The position numbers were made by a program, and so were the translations under genes. The notes under the pieces are model-generated. The model had not been told where the DNA came from, ran no database searches, and saw only the letters and a program-made list of their open reading frames with translations. A stretch of DNA of 64,000 nucleotides from Prinia subflava (lineage: Eukaryota > Chordata > Aves > Passeriformes > Cisticolidae): contig NW_026961078.1 of assembly GCF_021018805.1 (NCBI RefSeq), positions 77,001-141,000 of the forward strand, given 5' to 3'. Below are positions 49,894 through 62,998 of this stretch, piece by piece. The first letter of the stretch is position 1. Each line of letters begins with the position of its first letter.

Positions 49894-50673
49894 CTACCAG
49901 TGGGGCAGAGTGGGGAAATTAATTCTGAGTTTTTGGAGAAAACTTTAAATCTCACAGTAGTAATGCTAAGCAGTGTTGGGTAACAAAAAAACCAAAACAA
50001 ATCCCAAACCCAAAGAAAGGGCTCAAACCTGATCTCAGCAATTCTTTCCATTCGATTCTCTCCTCGCTCCTTTCATCCTGTGAAAGCTCACCTGGCTCTA
50101 ACATTCTCTGTCCACACAGTAACTCTTTCCAGCCTTGGTCAGTGTCAGAGCCACACACTCAGCTTTGGCTGGACAACCTTCAGCTTCCACAGTCCACTTC
50201 CTCAGGCTGTTCGCTCCCAACTCTTCCTACCTGCAGTCACAAGATTTTAGTAGAGCAAAACATCAACTTGATTTACCATGATTAATTTGTGATTAATATT
50301 TCAAGATAAAGTTACAGCAAAAGCATTAAGTCCATTTCCACAGGAGGCAGAAGAAACATGGCTAAAAGTTAAATGAAGATCTAGAGAAGTGAATCGGAAC
50401 TAACTAGAAACATCATATCAAATTTCTGAGACAGAAATAGGAACCTAATGCTGTGCTTGATAAACAGAAAATGCTAACTACCAAGAAAACTGAAGGAAAA
50501 GTGGCTAAAAGTCTTGCAGAGCACAAGACAGCAATTACAGGAAGCAGTCCAGTACATGTTACAATGCACTGAATTGCTCTGGGTGGAATAAGCTGTTCTG
50601 CAGAAACCATTGAAGCATATTAAGATTTCTCAGAGGTGATTTCAACAAAGAATGATGTAAGGTTAAATCTCAC

Positions 50674-52906
50674 CCTGTGCGGCACCTCTTGCAAGACAGC
50701 TGGGCTTTCAAGAGTAAGCGGCTCCTCGTGAATGAGAGATTGCTTTTCCAGGGTTCCTGGCCTAGAGCTGAGATGCCACAGGTTACATCATGCACTTCCC
50801 ACACTGAAGCCAAAAATCCAAATACAGCACTCCTTTAGAACCCTGAGAGACAGCCGTGGATTCTGGGGATACGGGATACAGTGGAAAATGGCACCAAGAC
50901 ACCAAGAACAGTGCAGTGCTGGCTGGCAGAAGCAGCATCCCTTTGCCAGAAAATGCCATTCTGCAGCCAAGTTAGTGCATGAGAGAATTTTACTGCCATG
51001 CAATAAAAAAAGTACTCTAGCAGTGGAATGAAGAAAAAAATCTCCAAACCCTGTCCAGAGTACCAAGGGGAATATCCACAGCAATACAGCAAAATAAATG
51101 GGAACTTCAGAAAAAAAAAGAGACATTAAAACCAGTCCAGATGAACAACCACTGTCTATTAGGACAATGCCTGCACAAAAGGACTCTGGTGCGGAGCCTT
51201 AATTGAGGATACAGTTTTTAATAACCCCTTTGAAGTGCTATAAACCAACTAAACCCAAGCACACTTTCATTTTCTAGACAGATTTTAAGACAGCTGAGTG
51301 AGAGTCTCAAGCACGTACTCAGTTGTCAGAGTTGCCTTTGCCCATCTTAGCAAGGACAGAGCAGATGTGGCCAGCACAGGGCAGAGCCACCCCAAGTCCT
51401 GCCCGAGCCCCTCTGGCCACACTCCCTGCTGATCATGCGGACCCCTAACAGGCTCCAGCCAGGCCTCTTTGGTGCTTGGTTTGTGAACTCTTCCAATCAA
51501 ATGCGAAGGAACCCTCTAGTGCCCTGGACCTGGTGATATTTTCTGGGCTGGAATGCAACTTCCCACACAAAAGGCAGGCCAGGTTGGTTTGTTTTGGTTC
51601 TTTTTCTAGGATGTGCCTTACACAGGTGATGTTCCCTACAGCTGAGCACTGGGATGCCAACAGCACCAATACAGAAAACCACCGTGGGACAGAGCAGCAG
51701 AGGACGCTCCCTCCAGCCTTGCCAGAGATGTAACAGGAGCACCCTCAGTGCCATGCCTGGTGAGTGCAGTGGAGCTGGCAGGCTGACCCATAAACATTCT
51801 GCACTTACCTTTCAACAGAGTCAGTACGGACACAGAACAAATCCCTCTTGCAGTCGAGATGCCTTGAGGCGTGCATGTATCTGCTGCCAAGGGTCCTGGA
51901 GCAGCCAGAGCAGAGTAGGGTTTCTACCATGCTGCAAGCAAGGAATAACATTTATTCAGAAGAAAATAAAAGGAGGCACCTCTCCCCATCCCTTTTCTTA
52001 AAAATAAAAAAAAAAATTTTAAATCATGCATTAGAACTTTTTTAACCTTTCATTCATGCTTTACACAGTATAAATGATGAGCACTCATCTTTTAGCCTGA
52101 ATTTGCATCAGCTCCTCAGGCTGGCTAACCTCAGCAAGACCAAGACCATCAGAATCGCTGAATTGTGGAAGGGGCCTTCAAGCTCACCCCATTCCACCCC
52201 CGGCCCTGGGCAGGGACAGCTTCCACTATCCCAGGGTGTTCCAAGCCCCGTCCAACCTGGCCTTGGGCACTTCCAGGGACACAGGGGCAGCCACAGCTTC
52301 TCTGGGGAACCTGTACCACGGCCTCACCGCCCTCGCAGGGAAAAATTTCTTCCCGACATTTAATCTAAAGCTGCCTCCCTTGTCCATCACTACATGTCCT
52401 TGTGAGAAATCCCTCTCCCTTAGGCCATACGCGGCTTGTACAGCCCACCCCAGATAAGTGCTCCAGGGGCTCTCGGGCCACACGAGCGCTCCGGGCCCTT
52501 TGCCGGTCCCCAGCGCCGGGAACCCCGACTCCCCCGGGACTGTGTCCAGCCAGGCCCGGCCCTCACCATCCGCACTCTCCGGGGAGCTCGGAGCCCTTCC
52601 GCCCCGGGTCCGCGGCGACGCTGGCGGCCGCAGCTGCGGCGGGAGGCAGGGCAGGAGGCACGGCGGCAGCGACCGCGGCGGCACGGGGGTGGCAGCGCTG
52701 GTACTCACTGCGCAGCAGGATGGGACCGCTGTCCTCGACACTGAACCCCAGGTGCGGGTGTCGCCCACGGGGCGCCCGCAGCCGGCGCACATGAACACCA
52801 TGGGCGTGGGGGCCGCGTCCGCCCGCCGCTCCTGCTGCTGCTGGGCCCGGTCGGCGCCCGGCTGCAGCAGCGACAGCGAGCGCTCCAGCTCCGGGCACAG
52901 CGCCAT
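50674..52906 (-). pseudogene. MIS18A: MIS18A-like gene, exon 4 missing, frameshifted (copy F)
   Basis: Exons: 1 = 52906-52567, 2 = 51931-51809, 3 = 50761-50674. Exon 4 and the 3' end are absent because unit positions 3171-4457 are replaced by the 13.8-kb block; only the 3' UTR remnant in copy E survives, 14 kb away. Exon 3 is diverged (KQSLIHEE instead of KQARIHEE) and its donor is GTGAGA instead of GTGAGT. The exon-1 frameshift is shared. The sequence upstream of 53169 differs from all other copies, so this copy has lost its usual immediate promoter sequence. Confidence 0.83.
52148..52496 (-). mobile_element. CR1 fragment (copy F)
   Basis: Same element at the same intron-1 position, although other parts of copy F are rearranged. 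Confidence 0.84.
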
Positions 52907-53048
52907 CGCGTCCCGGCCGCCCGCCCGCCGACCGGCCGGCAGAGAGCCCGACAGCGCCTTGGAATCGCCCGCCGAGAAGGCGGCAGTGACGGCGCACACC
53001 GCCCCGGGACCGCCCCGGGACCGCCCCGGAACTGCTCCCGTTTTTTCT

Positions 53049-53080
<32 letters not shown>

Positions 53081-53169
53081 CCCTCTTCCTTCTGTCAAAC
53101 AAAGAGGAAAGATGTCTCGAATACACCTGCAGCAGAGCCTTGGTTCGGCCGCGGCTATAGGGTCCAAAC

Positions 53170-53690
53170 CGGGCGAACTCGGCGAGGTTCGGCGGAGCTT
53201 GTTCGGTTCGACTCCGTTCCAGTCGGCTAAACGCGGTTGGGTTCGGCTGTTATCGGTTGCACTCGGCCATTTTCGGCCCTTCAGCTTAACTCGGCCGATC
53301 TCGGCAATGCTCGGCTCTTTTCGGCTGTTCGGAAATCCTCGGGTGTTTTCGGCTCTTCGGCCACACTCGGATCTAACCGGCACAGCTCGGCTATGCAGTC
53401 GCTTAGATTCCGCTCTTCGGGACAGCTCGGCACGGTCGAACCGCACTCGGTGCCGCTCCCCGCGCTCCCGCAGCTCCGCTCGGCTCCATGAGGGCGGCGC
53501 GGGCCGGGCCGAGGCGCCGCACGGGCAAGCGGGGCCGGCTCCCTTTAAACACGCAGCGCTCGGTGTTTTCCTGCTGCCGAGTCCCGCGGGCGGCCCGGCC
53601 ATCGCACGGACACGGCCGGGAGCGCGGAATCGAACAGGAGCTCCCGGGCAGTGACCGCACTCGGGCACTAAGAACCAGCTTCCAGCCCGG
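53170..53690. repeat. CCGA-motif-rich degenerate repeat block upstream of MIS18A copy F
   Basis: From 53170 to about 53430, CTCGGC/TTCGGC (minus: GCCGAG/GCCGAA) recurs roughly every 10-18 bp, about twenty times, with no fixed period. The rest (53430-53690) is GC- and CpG-rich. It replaces the CCCTATATAAA sequence found at this point in all other units. A 557-codon minus-strand open frame (53899-52226) runs through it into exon 1 and intron 1; I judge that fortuitous. Confidence 0.75.
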
Positions 53691-53696
53691 GGCCCC

Positions 53697-54465
53697 TTGG
53701 GGCCGGGCACGGGGCAGAGCTGCAGTACCGCGCTGTGTCCACAGGGCGGCAGCACCGCGGCCCGGCCCGGGGCTCCCCGCCCGTCGGGGACACGCAGAAA
53801 GGGACCCCCCAAAGAGAACGTGCACAGAAATCCCCTAAGAGAAACGCCCCGAAAGACACCCGGCCACCGCTTCAAAGACAACCCCTGCCACCAAGCCAAT
53901 TCAAACCAAAAAAACCCCCTCTGTTCTAAGCTCTATTCCATGATTTCTTTACATTCATTAGTTTTATATTGATCATTACCCTGTCTTTTTTCTAGTCATA
54001 TCTATGGATATAATATATAGACTACTGTAATAATATAAGTAATGAGTAATATTATAGATTGTATTTATGTCTATTCATGATATCATTTTTCATATTTATA
54101 TTTCTGCTGTTATTATATCTATTCATATTTTTATATTTCTGTACTTATTTTTCAAAATTCGTGTCTATTTCTGTATGTTTAAAACTCTGCTAATTCATTA
54201 ACCTAACACGTCAGCACCACAATTAAGCAGAATTACATTAGCCTGGTTTTCTAAGGGGGAAAGTGGTTTGAAATTAAAATAATATTGGTCTATTTTCTCT
54301 TTCTCTGTTATTTAGGGTGGGTTTTTTAATAATATTATTTGTTTTGTTTTCGATTTCTTTGTTAGTAAACAATGAGAGCTACAAAATCAAAAGTCTACTT
54401 TGTTTTCTTGCTACCTGTGAAATACACCTCGACTTCAAGGTACTGCTGCTGATCCTGTAAAAGGA
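53697..54465. repeat. Diverged fragment of the array unit (unit ~640-1410)
   Basis: Follows the unit from the 57-bp minisatellite (a single copy here) through the AT-rich region to GATCCTGTAAA, but with far more substitutions and indels than any pair of full units. It therefore separated earlier. It then joins directly to unit position about 7970. Confidence 0.88.
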
Positions 54466-54633
54466 TAAAAAGTTGTTCCCGGGCGGCGCTATTTTCGGGG
54501 TCGGGTGCAGGCAGTTGGGTCGACGCCCATGGGTGGTCCTTGTGTTTTCCCGCCTTTTTGGCCGCCATCTTTGGAAGGTCGAAAGCAGCTCGCTGAGCCG
54601 CCATCTTGAGAGTGGTGTCACGTTCCTTCCGCC
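54466..54633. repeat. Diverged fragment of the YY1 promoter region (unit ~7970-8120)
   Basis: Reads TTGTTCCCGGGCGGCGCTAT, then CAGTTGGGTCGACGCCCATG and GCCGCCATCTTTGG, like unit 7970-8120 with substitutions. It is followed at 54634 by unit position 7790, so part of the promoter region is present twice in copy F. Confidence 0.88.
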
Positions 54634-55074
54634 CGTTGTAGCCGCCATCTTGGTTGTGGTGAAGACACATCCGGTAGAGCCGCCATCTTTTTTGTGGCAC
54701 CCCCGAAGGCCCCGGGTAGCTGGTTACTCAGGCGCCTCACCAAAATGGCTGCCGCAACCGCACCGCGGCGCGGCACAGCGGGCACACAGCTCCCTCGCGC
54801 CGGGAAGCGACGCTGAAAATTGTTCCTGAGCGGCGCCGTTTTCGGGGTCGGGCGCAGGCAGTTGGGTCGACGCCCATGGGTGGTCCTTGTGTTTTCCCGC
54901 CTTTTTTGGCCGCCGTCTTTGGAAGGTCGAAGGCGGCTCGACAAGCCGCCATCTTGAGCGGGGCATTAGGTGACTGCCCATACTTCCGGCTGCCATCTTG
55001 TTTGTGGCTGAAACCATTTCCTGTTGGGCCGCCATCTTTGTTGTGGCACGGCCGAAGGCACCCCGGTTTTAAAG
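54634..55074. promoter_or_regulatory. YY1-motif promoter region (copy F)
   Basis: Normal promoter sequence as in A-C, but here separated from MIS18A exon 1 (52906) by 1.46 kb of foreign and diverged sequence. A second, older copy of part of the region lies just before it (54466-54633), with GCCGCCATCTT at about 54561 and 54597. Confidence 0.55.
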
Positions 55075-55707
55075 GGGGGTGCCTGACAAAATCGAGAAAG
55101 GAGAAATCAGAAAGGAAAAAATTAGAAAGGAAAACATTAAAAAGGAGAAAAATTAAAAAGAGAAAAATAAAAAATAAAAAATTAAAAAGGAAAAAATTAT
55201 AGTGGAAAAAATTAGAGAGGAAAAAATGACAAAGGAAAAAATTACAAAGGAAAAATTACTAAGGAAACATTAAAAAATACAAAACAACCGCAAACATAAA
55301 AATAAAACATAAATCTAAATAAAAATTTAAAAGTTATTGAAAATAAAATAAAAAGTGAAATCATAACTATAAAATATAAAAGTAAACTAAAAATCGAAAA
55401 ATTAAAAATTTGAGGAAACATTAAAATATTTTTTAAAAGTCAAAATAAAAAAACATGAAAATCTAAAACACAATAAAATAAAATAGCATGAAAAAATACA
55501 ACAATAACAACAACAAAGGAATTCAATAAATGCAGCTCTCCCCTCCTTCCACTGCCTAACACAGCTCCAGGAGTGTTCTTGACTGTGATGCAGGGATAGG
55601 GAAAACAAACCCAGTGCCTCCCACAAATTCAGGTTTTCTAGACAACCCCCAGTTTTACTGGGAAACCAATTCTAGCCAAGCCAGCAACTCCCCTGGGATG
55701 AACATCT

Positions 55708-55901
55708 GCAGTACCGCGCTGTGTCCACAGGGCGGCAGCACTGGGACGGGCACGGGGCAGAGCTGCAGCACCGCGCTGTGTCCACAAGGCGGCAGCACTG
55801 GGACGGGCCCGGGGCAGAGCTGCAGTACCGCGCTGTGTCCACAAGGCGGCAGCACTGGGACGGGCCCGGGGCAGAGCTGCAGTACCGCGCTGTGTCCACA
55901 G
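55708..55901. repeat. 57-bp minisatellite, expanded to 3.4 copies (copy G)
   Basis: Same minisatellite as in the other units with exactly one additional repeat, a copy of the GGGCCC-type second repeat. Confidence 0.9.
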
Positions 55902-56418
55902 CAGACAGGGACCCCCGAAGAGAACGTGCACAGAAACCCCCTAAAAGAAACGCCCCGAAAGACACCCGGCCGCCGCTTAAAAGAGAACCCCTGCCACCAA
56001 GCAAATTCAAACCAAAAAACCCCCTCTGTTTTAAGCTCTATTCCATTATTTCTTTACATTTATTATTTTAATATTGATAATTACCATGTCTTTTTTCTAG
56101 TCATATCTATGGATATAATATATAGACTACTGTATATAATATAAGTAATGAGAAATATTATAGATTGCATTTACTTACGATATTATTTTTCATATTTATA
56201 TTTGTTTTATTATATATATTCATATTTTTGTACTTAGTTTTTAAAATTCGTGTTTATTGCTGTATGTTTTAAACTCTATTAATTCAGTAACCTAAACACG
56301 ACAGCACCCCAATTAAGCAGAATTACATTAGCCTGGTTTTCTAAGGGAGAAAGTGGTTTTAAATTAAAATAATATTGGTATAATTTCTCTTTCTCTGTTC
56401 TTTTGTGGGGTTGGTGGA

Positions 56419-56449
<31 letters not shown>

Positions 56450-58571
56450 GTTTGTTTTGTTTCGGATTTCTTTGTTACTAAACAATGAGAGTTACAAGAT
56501 CAAGTCTACTTTGTTTTCTCGCTACCTGTGAAATACACCTCGACTTCAAGGTAATGTTCCTGATCCTGTAAATGGCTACAATGAGAATTGTTCGGGGGAA
56601 AAAGGAAAAAGAAAAAAGAAGGCCCCTTGGTCTTTAGAGCTTTCTCTGTTCAGGATTTCTAATTTAGCAGAAAATACAGAGATTTCTCTAGCTGCACTCT
56701 CAATTCTATCCGGACGTGGAGTGGACATGGATTTCATTTGTCACCTCCTCTGTTCCCACCAGCCAAACTTCTACATACTTGGGCTATAAAAAAGTAGATA
56801 AAAGAGTAGAGAGAGAGGAAAAAACCAAACCAAACCAAACCAAACCAAACCAAACCAAACCAAACCAGACCAAACCAAACCAAACCAAACCAAACCAAAA
56901 CACACCAACACAAAGAAAACATGAAGAAAAAAAAAAAGTTTTCAAATAAAATTTCAAGTAAAACACAGAAAAAAATAAAATTAAAAAGTTAAAAAGGAAA
57001 AATTAGAAAGAAAGAAAATAAAAAGCAAAAATTAAAAGGAAAAAAATAAAAAGGAAAAAAGTAAAAAGGAAAAAATAAAAAGGAAAAAATAAAAAGGAAA
57101 AAATAAAAAGAAAAAAATTAAAAAGGAAAAAATTAAAAAGGAAAAAATTAAAAAGGAAAAAAAATAAAAAGGAAAAAATTAAAAAGGAAAAAATTAAAAA
57201 GGAAAAAAATAAAAAGGAAAAAATTAAAAAGGAAAAAGTTAAAGAGAGAAAAAAAGAGGAAAAAATAAAAAGGAAAAAAATAAAAAGGAAAAAATAAAAA
57301 GGAAAAAAATAAAAAGGAAAAAATAAAATAGGAAAATTACAAAGGAAAAATTACAAAGGAAAAATTAAAATAGAAAATTTTTTAAAAGAAAAAATTTAAA
57401 AATACAAAAAGACATCACTTATTAAAAAAAAACCCTACATAAAAAATTCAAAGTAATTAAAAATAAAGAAAAAAGTATAATCAACTTTACAAAGAGATTC
57501 ATTATGGCAATTCAACACTTAGCAAGTTTCCCTGGAAATTTACAGACTTGTGGGCATATGGTGCTGAACAATGCCTGATTTACCAACATGAAATTGGTAC
57601 ATTTCCTTGGCAATGTGCCCTGAGCAGTACAAAAATTCCAATCAGCATGGAAAATATGAAAAAAAAAAAATCCTTTACTAAAATGAGAGAGAGGAAAACC
57701 AGCAAATCCAAGGAACAAAGAACATCTAAATCCCAGCTTGCCTGGAAAACAAGCTCAGGAATTTCTAACAAGGAAAACTTTTGCAGCTTTGGAGGAATTT
57801 GGTGCAAGTTCATGGAATGATGATTTCAAATCTGCTTCCCCTGCTCTGATTTTAAAGGGAAGCGGCATTAAACACGTCAAGTTACTCCTGTCCAAGAAGG
57901 ATCCCTATTTTGTGTGAGTAACAATCCCAAGAAACTCCAGTCTTACTTGTATTTGACATCTCAAAGTCTCAGCAGAGTTGGGAAGTTTCAATGAAACAAA
58001 AGAGCCACAATGCCTGGAACAACAAAATTCTACTTGGCCAAAATCAGGACATTTATTTACAAATCCAGGGAGGAGGAGGAGGAGGATAACACCAGGAACA
58101 CACTCCAGCTGAAAGTCACCGTTTATTGGAAAAGGCAGGAAATAAAATGGACACTCTCTGGTTCTGCTCCAGCAATTCTCCGGGAGTCGGAGATAAAAGT
58201 GGGAACCTCAGACCGGGACAGGGCATTCCAGGGGCTCTGCCTCGCAGGGGCTCTCTCCTCTTTTGCCAGCTGCCTGCAAGAGGAAAAACAACGGGAGTCA
58301 AGTGTCAAACCTGGGCAGGATGTCCTCGGTTGAGGCAGATGGAACAGGCCCCCCCACAGAGTGAGTCCAGGCCGGGTGCCGGGGAGCTCCGGCAATCGGG
58401 GGCCGCCCGTGGCACCAAAGGGCTGGAAAAGCAGCCCCGGCTGCCCGGGTTTGGTGCCGGCACACGGCAAGGTCTGGCCACAGGGGCAGCACTCAGTGCT
58501 GGGACCGCAGGAGAACGGCCCAAAGCCGGGTCCAACATCCAGCAGTGCAGGCAGCACACCCCGGGAGAAAC

Positions 58572-61500
58572 TCAGGGGGGAGAAGCCCCCCGGATGCTCC
58601 CTGCACACTCCACGTTCCCGGCCTTTGGCAGCTGTGCCAGGGCCTCCCTCAGAACACCGACCTCACCGTGCAGCTCCTGCTAAATAGGAGAACCTGGGGA
58701 AACCACGCAGAAATCCAGGCATTTCCAGTTCTTGAGAGCCAAAGCGGCAGCAAAATGCGTGCAAACTTCGTGCTGCCGCACGAAGGGAAAACAAACCCAG
58801 TGCCTCCCACAAATTCAGGTTTATTAAAAGAATCCCGGTATATTTTCTCTTTCTTTGTTCTCTTAGGCAGTGGGTTTTGGGGCTTTTTAGTGGTTTTTAT
58901 GGTTGTTTTGTTTTCAGACCCTGAGTCTGAAGGTACTGGTTCTGCTCAGAACAGTTCATTTCCAAAAAGCAGTGAAACTAGGAAAGGTGCTTCCAAGAAA
59001 AACGTGGCCTAGGAGACACATGCAGCTGGGTTCCACAGTCCCAGTCCCCCTCCCAAAGGCTCAAGATATTTCTGTACTTGCAGCACAGGACTAGGAATCG
59101 GGGTGAACGCAAACTGGTTTGCTGGCTTTTCTTCTGCCAGAGATACAGAGCGGAGCTTTCCTGTTCCTCGGTTTCTTTTGTGTGGTAGCAGGGGTAATTG
59201 CAAGTGCTAAGAAAGTGATCAAAAATATCCATAAGCCTTCTTATAGTGATTAAAAATATCCATAAGCCTTACCATAAGGTAAACTCAAGACAATTGCTGC
59301 TGCCTCTATTTATCTGTCTTTTGAGTTGCTCACAAGGTGATCCTTCGCAAATGCTGGCGCTGACAAATCCAGCAGATAGATACAGCAGCCCCAGAAGTAT
59401 GTGTGGGCATTTGTGAGGAGTGATGTGGGCACTTGCCCCCCAGATTCTCATCCGCATGGGAAATAGATGGTTTGACAGGAACAGATCCTGTCTCAGCTTG
59501 GCCAGTCCCAGCTGTCTCTTACTAAAGAGTCACAGAGACCAGGAATGCTCAGGCAAGAGGTAATTCCTCAGATTTGCTGGATGTAAATTTGGGAGAAACA
59601 TGGTAACTCATAGCTTGTACTGCTGGAACTCCCTCAAGATCCAAACCACAGGCTCTGTTCTCCTGTGTGCTGCTACCAGTGGGGCAGAGTGGGGAAATTC
59701 ATTCTGAGTTTTTGGAGAAAACTTCAAATCTCACAGTAAGTAAGTAAGTAAGTGCTAGGTAGTGTTAGGTAACAAAAAAACCACAAACAAATCCCAAACC
59801 CAAAGAAAGGGCTCAAACCTGATCTCAGCAATTCTTTCCATTCGATTCTCTCCTCGCTTCTTTCATCCTGTGAAAGCTCACCCGGCTCTAACATTCTCTG
59901 TCCACACAGTAACTCTTTCCAGCCTTGGTCAGTGTCAGAGCCACACACTCAGCTTTGGCTGGACAACCTTCAGCTTCCACAGTCCACTTCCTCAGACTGT
60001 TCGCTCCCAACTCTTCCTACCTGCAGTCACAAGATTTTAGTAGAGCAAAACATCAACCTGATTTACCATGATTCATTTATGATTACTATTTCAAGATAAA
60101 GTTACAGCAAAAGCATTAAGTCCATTTCCACAGGAGGCAGAAGAAACATGGCTAAAAGTTAAATGAAGATCTGGAGAAGTGAATCAGAACGAACTAGAAA
60201 CAACTGATCCAATTTCTGAGACAGCCAGAGGAACCTAATGCTGTGCTTGATAAACAGAAAATGCTAACTACCAAGAAAACTGAAGGAAAAGTGGCTAAAG
60301 GTCTTGCAGAGCACAAGACAGCAATTACAGGAAGCAGTCCAGTACATGTTACAATGCACTGAATTGCTCTGAGTGGAATAAGCTGTTCTGCAGAAACCAT
60401 TGAAGCATATTAAGACTTCTCAGAGGTGATTTCAACAAAGAATGATGTAAGGTTAAAACTCACCCTGTGCGGCACCTCTTGCAAGACAGCTGGGCTTTCA
60501 AGAGTAAGCGGCTCCTCGTGAATGCGAGCTTGCTTTTCCAGGGTTCCTGGCCTACAGCTGAGATGCCACAGGTTACATCAGGTTACAGAACACTTCCCAC
60601 TCTGAAGCCAAAAATCCAAACACAGCACTCCTTTAGAACCCTGAGAGACAGCCGTGGATTCTGGGGATACGGGATACAGTGGAAAATGGCACCAAGACAC
60701 CAAGAACAGTGCAGTGCTGGCAGGCAGAAGCAGCATCCCTTTGCCAGAAAATGCCATTCTGCAGCCAAGTTAGTGCATGAGAGAATTTTACTGCCATGCA
60801 ATAAAAAAAGTACTCTAGCAGTGGAATGAAGAAAAAAATCTCCAAACCCTGTCCAGAGTACCAAGGGGAATATCCACAGCAATACAGCAAAATAAATGGG
60901 AACTTCAGAAAAAAAAAGAGACATTAAAACCAGTCCAGATGAACAACCACTGTCTATTAGGACAATGCCTGCACAAAAGGACTCTGGTGCGGAGCCTTAA
61001 TTGAGGATACAGTTTTTAATAACCCCTTTGAAGTGCTATAAACCAACTAAACCCAAGCACACTTTCATTTTCTAGACAGATTTTAAGACAGCTGAGTGAG
61101 AGTCTCAAGCACGTACTCAGTTGTCAGAGTTGCCTTTGCCCATCTTAGCAAGGACAGAGCAGATGTGGCCAGCACAGGGCAGAGCCACCCCGAGTCCTGC
61201 CCGAGCCCCTCTGGCCACACTCCCTGCTGATCATGCGGACCCCTAACAGGCTCCAGCCAGGCCTCTTTGGTGCTTGGTTTGTGAACTCTTCCAATCAAAT
61301 GCGAAGGAACCCTCTAGTGCCCTGGACCTGGTGATATTTTCTGGGCTGGAATGCAACTTCCCACACAAAAGGCAGGCCAGGTTGGTTTGTTTTGGTTCTT
61401 TTTCTAGGATGTGCCTTACACAGGTGATGTTCCCTACAGCTGAGCACTGGGATGCCAACAGCACCAATACAGAAAACCACCGTGGGACAGAGCAGCAGAA

Positions 61501-62704
61501 GACGCTCCCTCCAGCCTTGCCAGAGATGTAACAGGAGCACCCTCAGTGCCATGCCTGGTGAGTGCAGTGGAGCTGGCAGGCTGACCCATAAACATTCTGC
61601 ACTTACCTTTCAACAGAGTCAGTACGGACACAGAACAAATCCCTCTTGCAGTCGAGATGCCTTGAGGCGTGCATGTATCTGCTGCCAAGGGTCCTGGAGC
61701 AGCCAGAGCAGAGTAGGGTTTCTACCATGCTGCAAGCAAGGAATAACATTTATTCAGAAGAAAATAAAAGGAGGCACCTCTCCCCATCCCTTTTCTTAAA
61801 AATAAAAAAAAAAAATTTAAATCATGCATTAGAACTTTTTTAACCTTTCATTCATGCTTTACTCAGTATAAATGATGAGCACTCATCTTTTAGCCTGAAT
61901 TTGCATCAGCTCCTCAGGGTGGCTAACCTCAGCAAGACCAAGACCATCAGAATCGCTGAATTGTGGAAGGGGCCTTCAAGCTCACCCCATTCCACCCCCG
62001 GCCCTGGGCAGGGACAGCTTCCACTATCCCAGGGTGTTCCAAGCCCCGTCCAACCTGGCCTTGGGCACTTCCAGGGACACAGGGGCAGCCACAGCTTCTC
62101 TGGGGAACCTGTACCACGGCCTCACCGCCCTCGCAGGGAAAAATTTCTTCCCGACATTTAATCTAAAGCTGCCTCCCTTGTCCATCACTACATGTCCTTG
62201 TGAGAAATCCCTCTCCCTTAGGCCATACGCGGCTTGTACAGCCCACCCCAGATAAGTGCTCCAGGGGCTCTCGGGCCACACGAGCGCTCCGGGCCCTTTG
62301 CCGGTCCCCAGCGCCGGGAACCCCGACTCCCCCGGGACTGTGTCCAGCCAGGCCCGGCCCTCACCATCCGCACTCTCCGGGGAGCTCGGAGCCCTTCCGC
62401 CCCGGGTCCGCGGCGACGCTGGCGGCCGCAGCTGCGGCGGGAGGCAGGGCAGGAGGCACGGCGGCAGCGACCGCGGCGGCACGGGGGTGGCAGCGCTGGT
62501 ACTCACTGCGCAGCAGGATGGGACCGCTGTCCTCGACACTGAACCCCAGGTGCGGGTGTCGCCCACGGGGCGCCCGCAGCCGGCGCACATGAACACCATG
62601 GGCGTGGGGGCCGCGTCCGCCCGCCGCTCCTGCTGCTGCTGGGCCCGGTCGGCGCCCGGCTGCAGCAGCGACAGCGAGCGCTCCAGCTCCGGGCACAGCG
62701 CCAT
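58572..62704 (-). pseudogene. MIS18A: MIS18A-like gene, frameshifted (copy G)
   Basis: Exons: 1 = 62704-62365, 2 = 61729-61607, 3 = 60551-60464, 4 = 58679-58572 (tentative). Splice sites are as in copy A. The exon-1 -1 shift is at about 62541-62548. It shares the silent-in-restored-frame variant with D and F. PolyA signal at 58122-58127 (minus). Confidence 0.84.
61946..62294 (-). mobile_element. CR1 fragment (copy G)
   Basis: Same element at the same intron-1 position. Confidence 0.84.
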
Positions 62705-62998
62705 CGCGTCCCGGCCGCCCGCCCGCCGACCGGCCGGCAGAGAGCCCGACAGCGCCTTGGAATCGCCCGCCGAGAAGGCGGCAGTGACGGCGCACACCGC
62801 CCCGGGACCGCCCCGGGACCGCCCCGGAACTGCTCCCGTTTTTTCTTCCTCTTTTTTTTTTTTTTTTTTTTTTTCCCCTCTTCCTTCTGTCAAACAAAAA
62901 GGAAAGATGTCTCGAATACACCTGCAGCAGAGCCTTGGTTCGGCCGCGGCTATAGGGTCCAAACCCTACATAAACCCTATATAAACGTTACTTCCGCC

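Larger units (their letters stand above)
49894..55113. repeat. Truncated and rearranged array unit, copy F
   Basis: Resumes at unit position about 4458, so unit positions 3171-4457 (including MIS18A exon 4) are missing between E and F. Divergence is high from 49894 to about 50830, then the sequence is near-identical to other copies to 53169. There the normal upstream sequence is replaced by a CCGA-rich block and a diverged unit fragment (53170-54633), after which the normal YY1-rich promoter follows. Confidence 0.93.

Noticed and set aside
52226..53899. 557-codon minus-strand open frame in copy F
   Set aside because: Fortuitous extension of the exon-1 frame through GC-rich CCGA repeats. CpG-rich DNA has few stops, and there is no recognisable domain.
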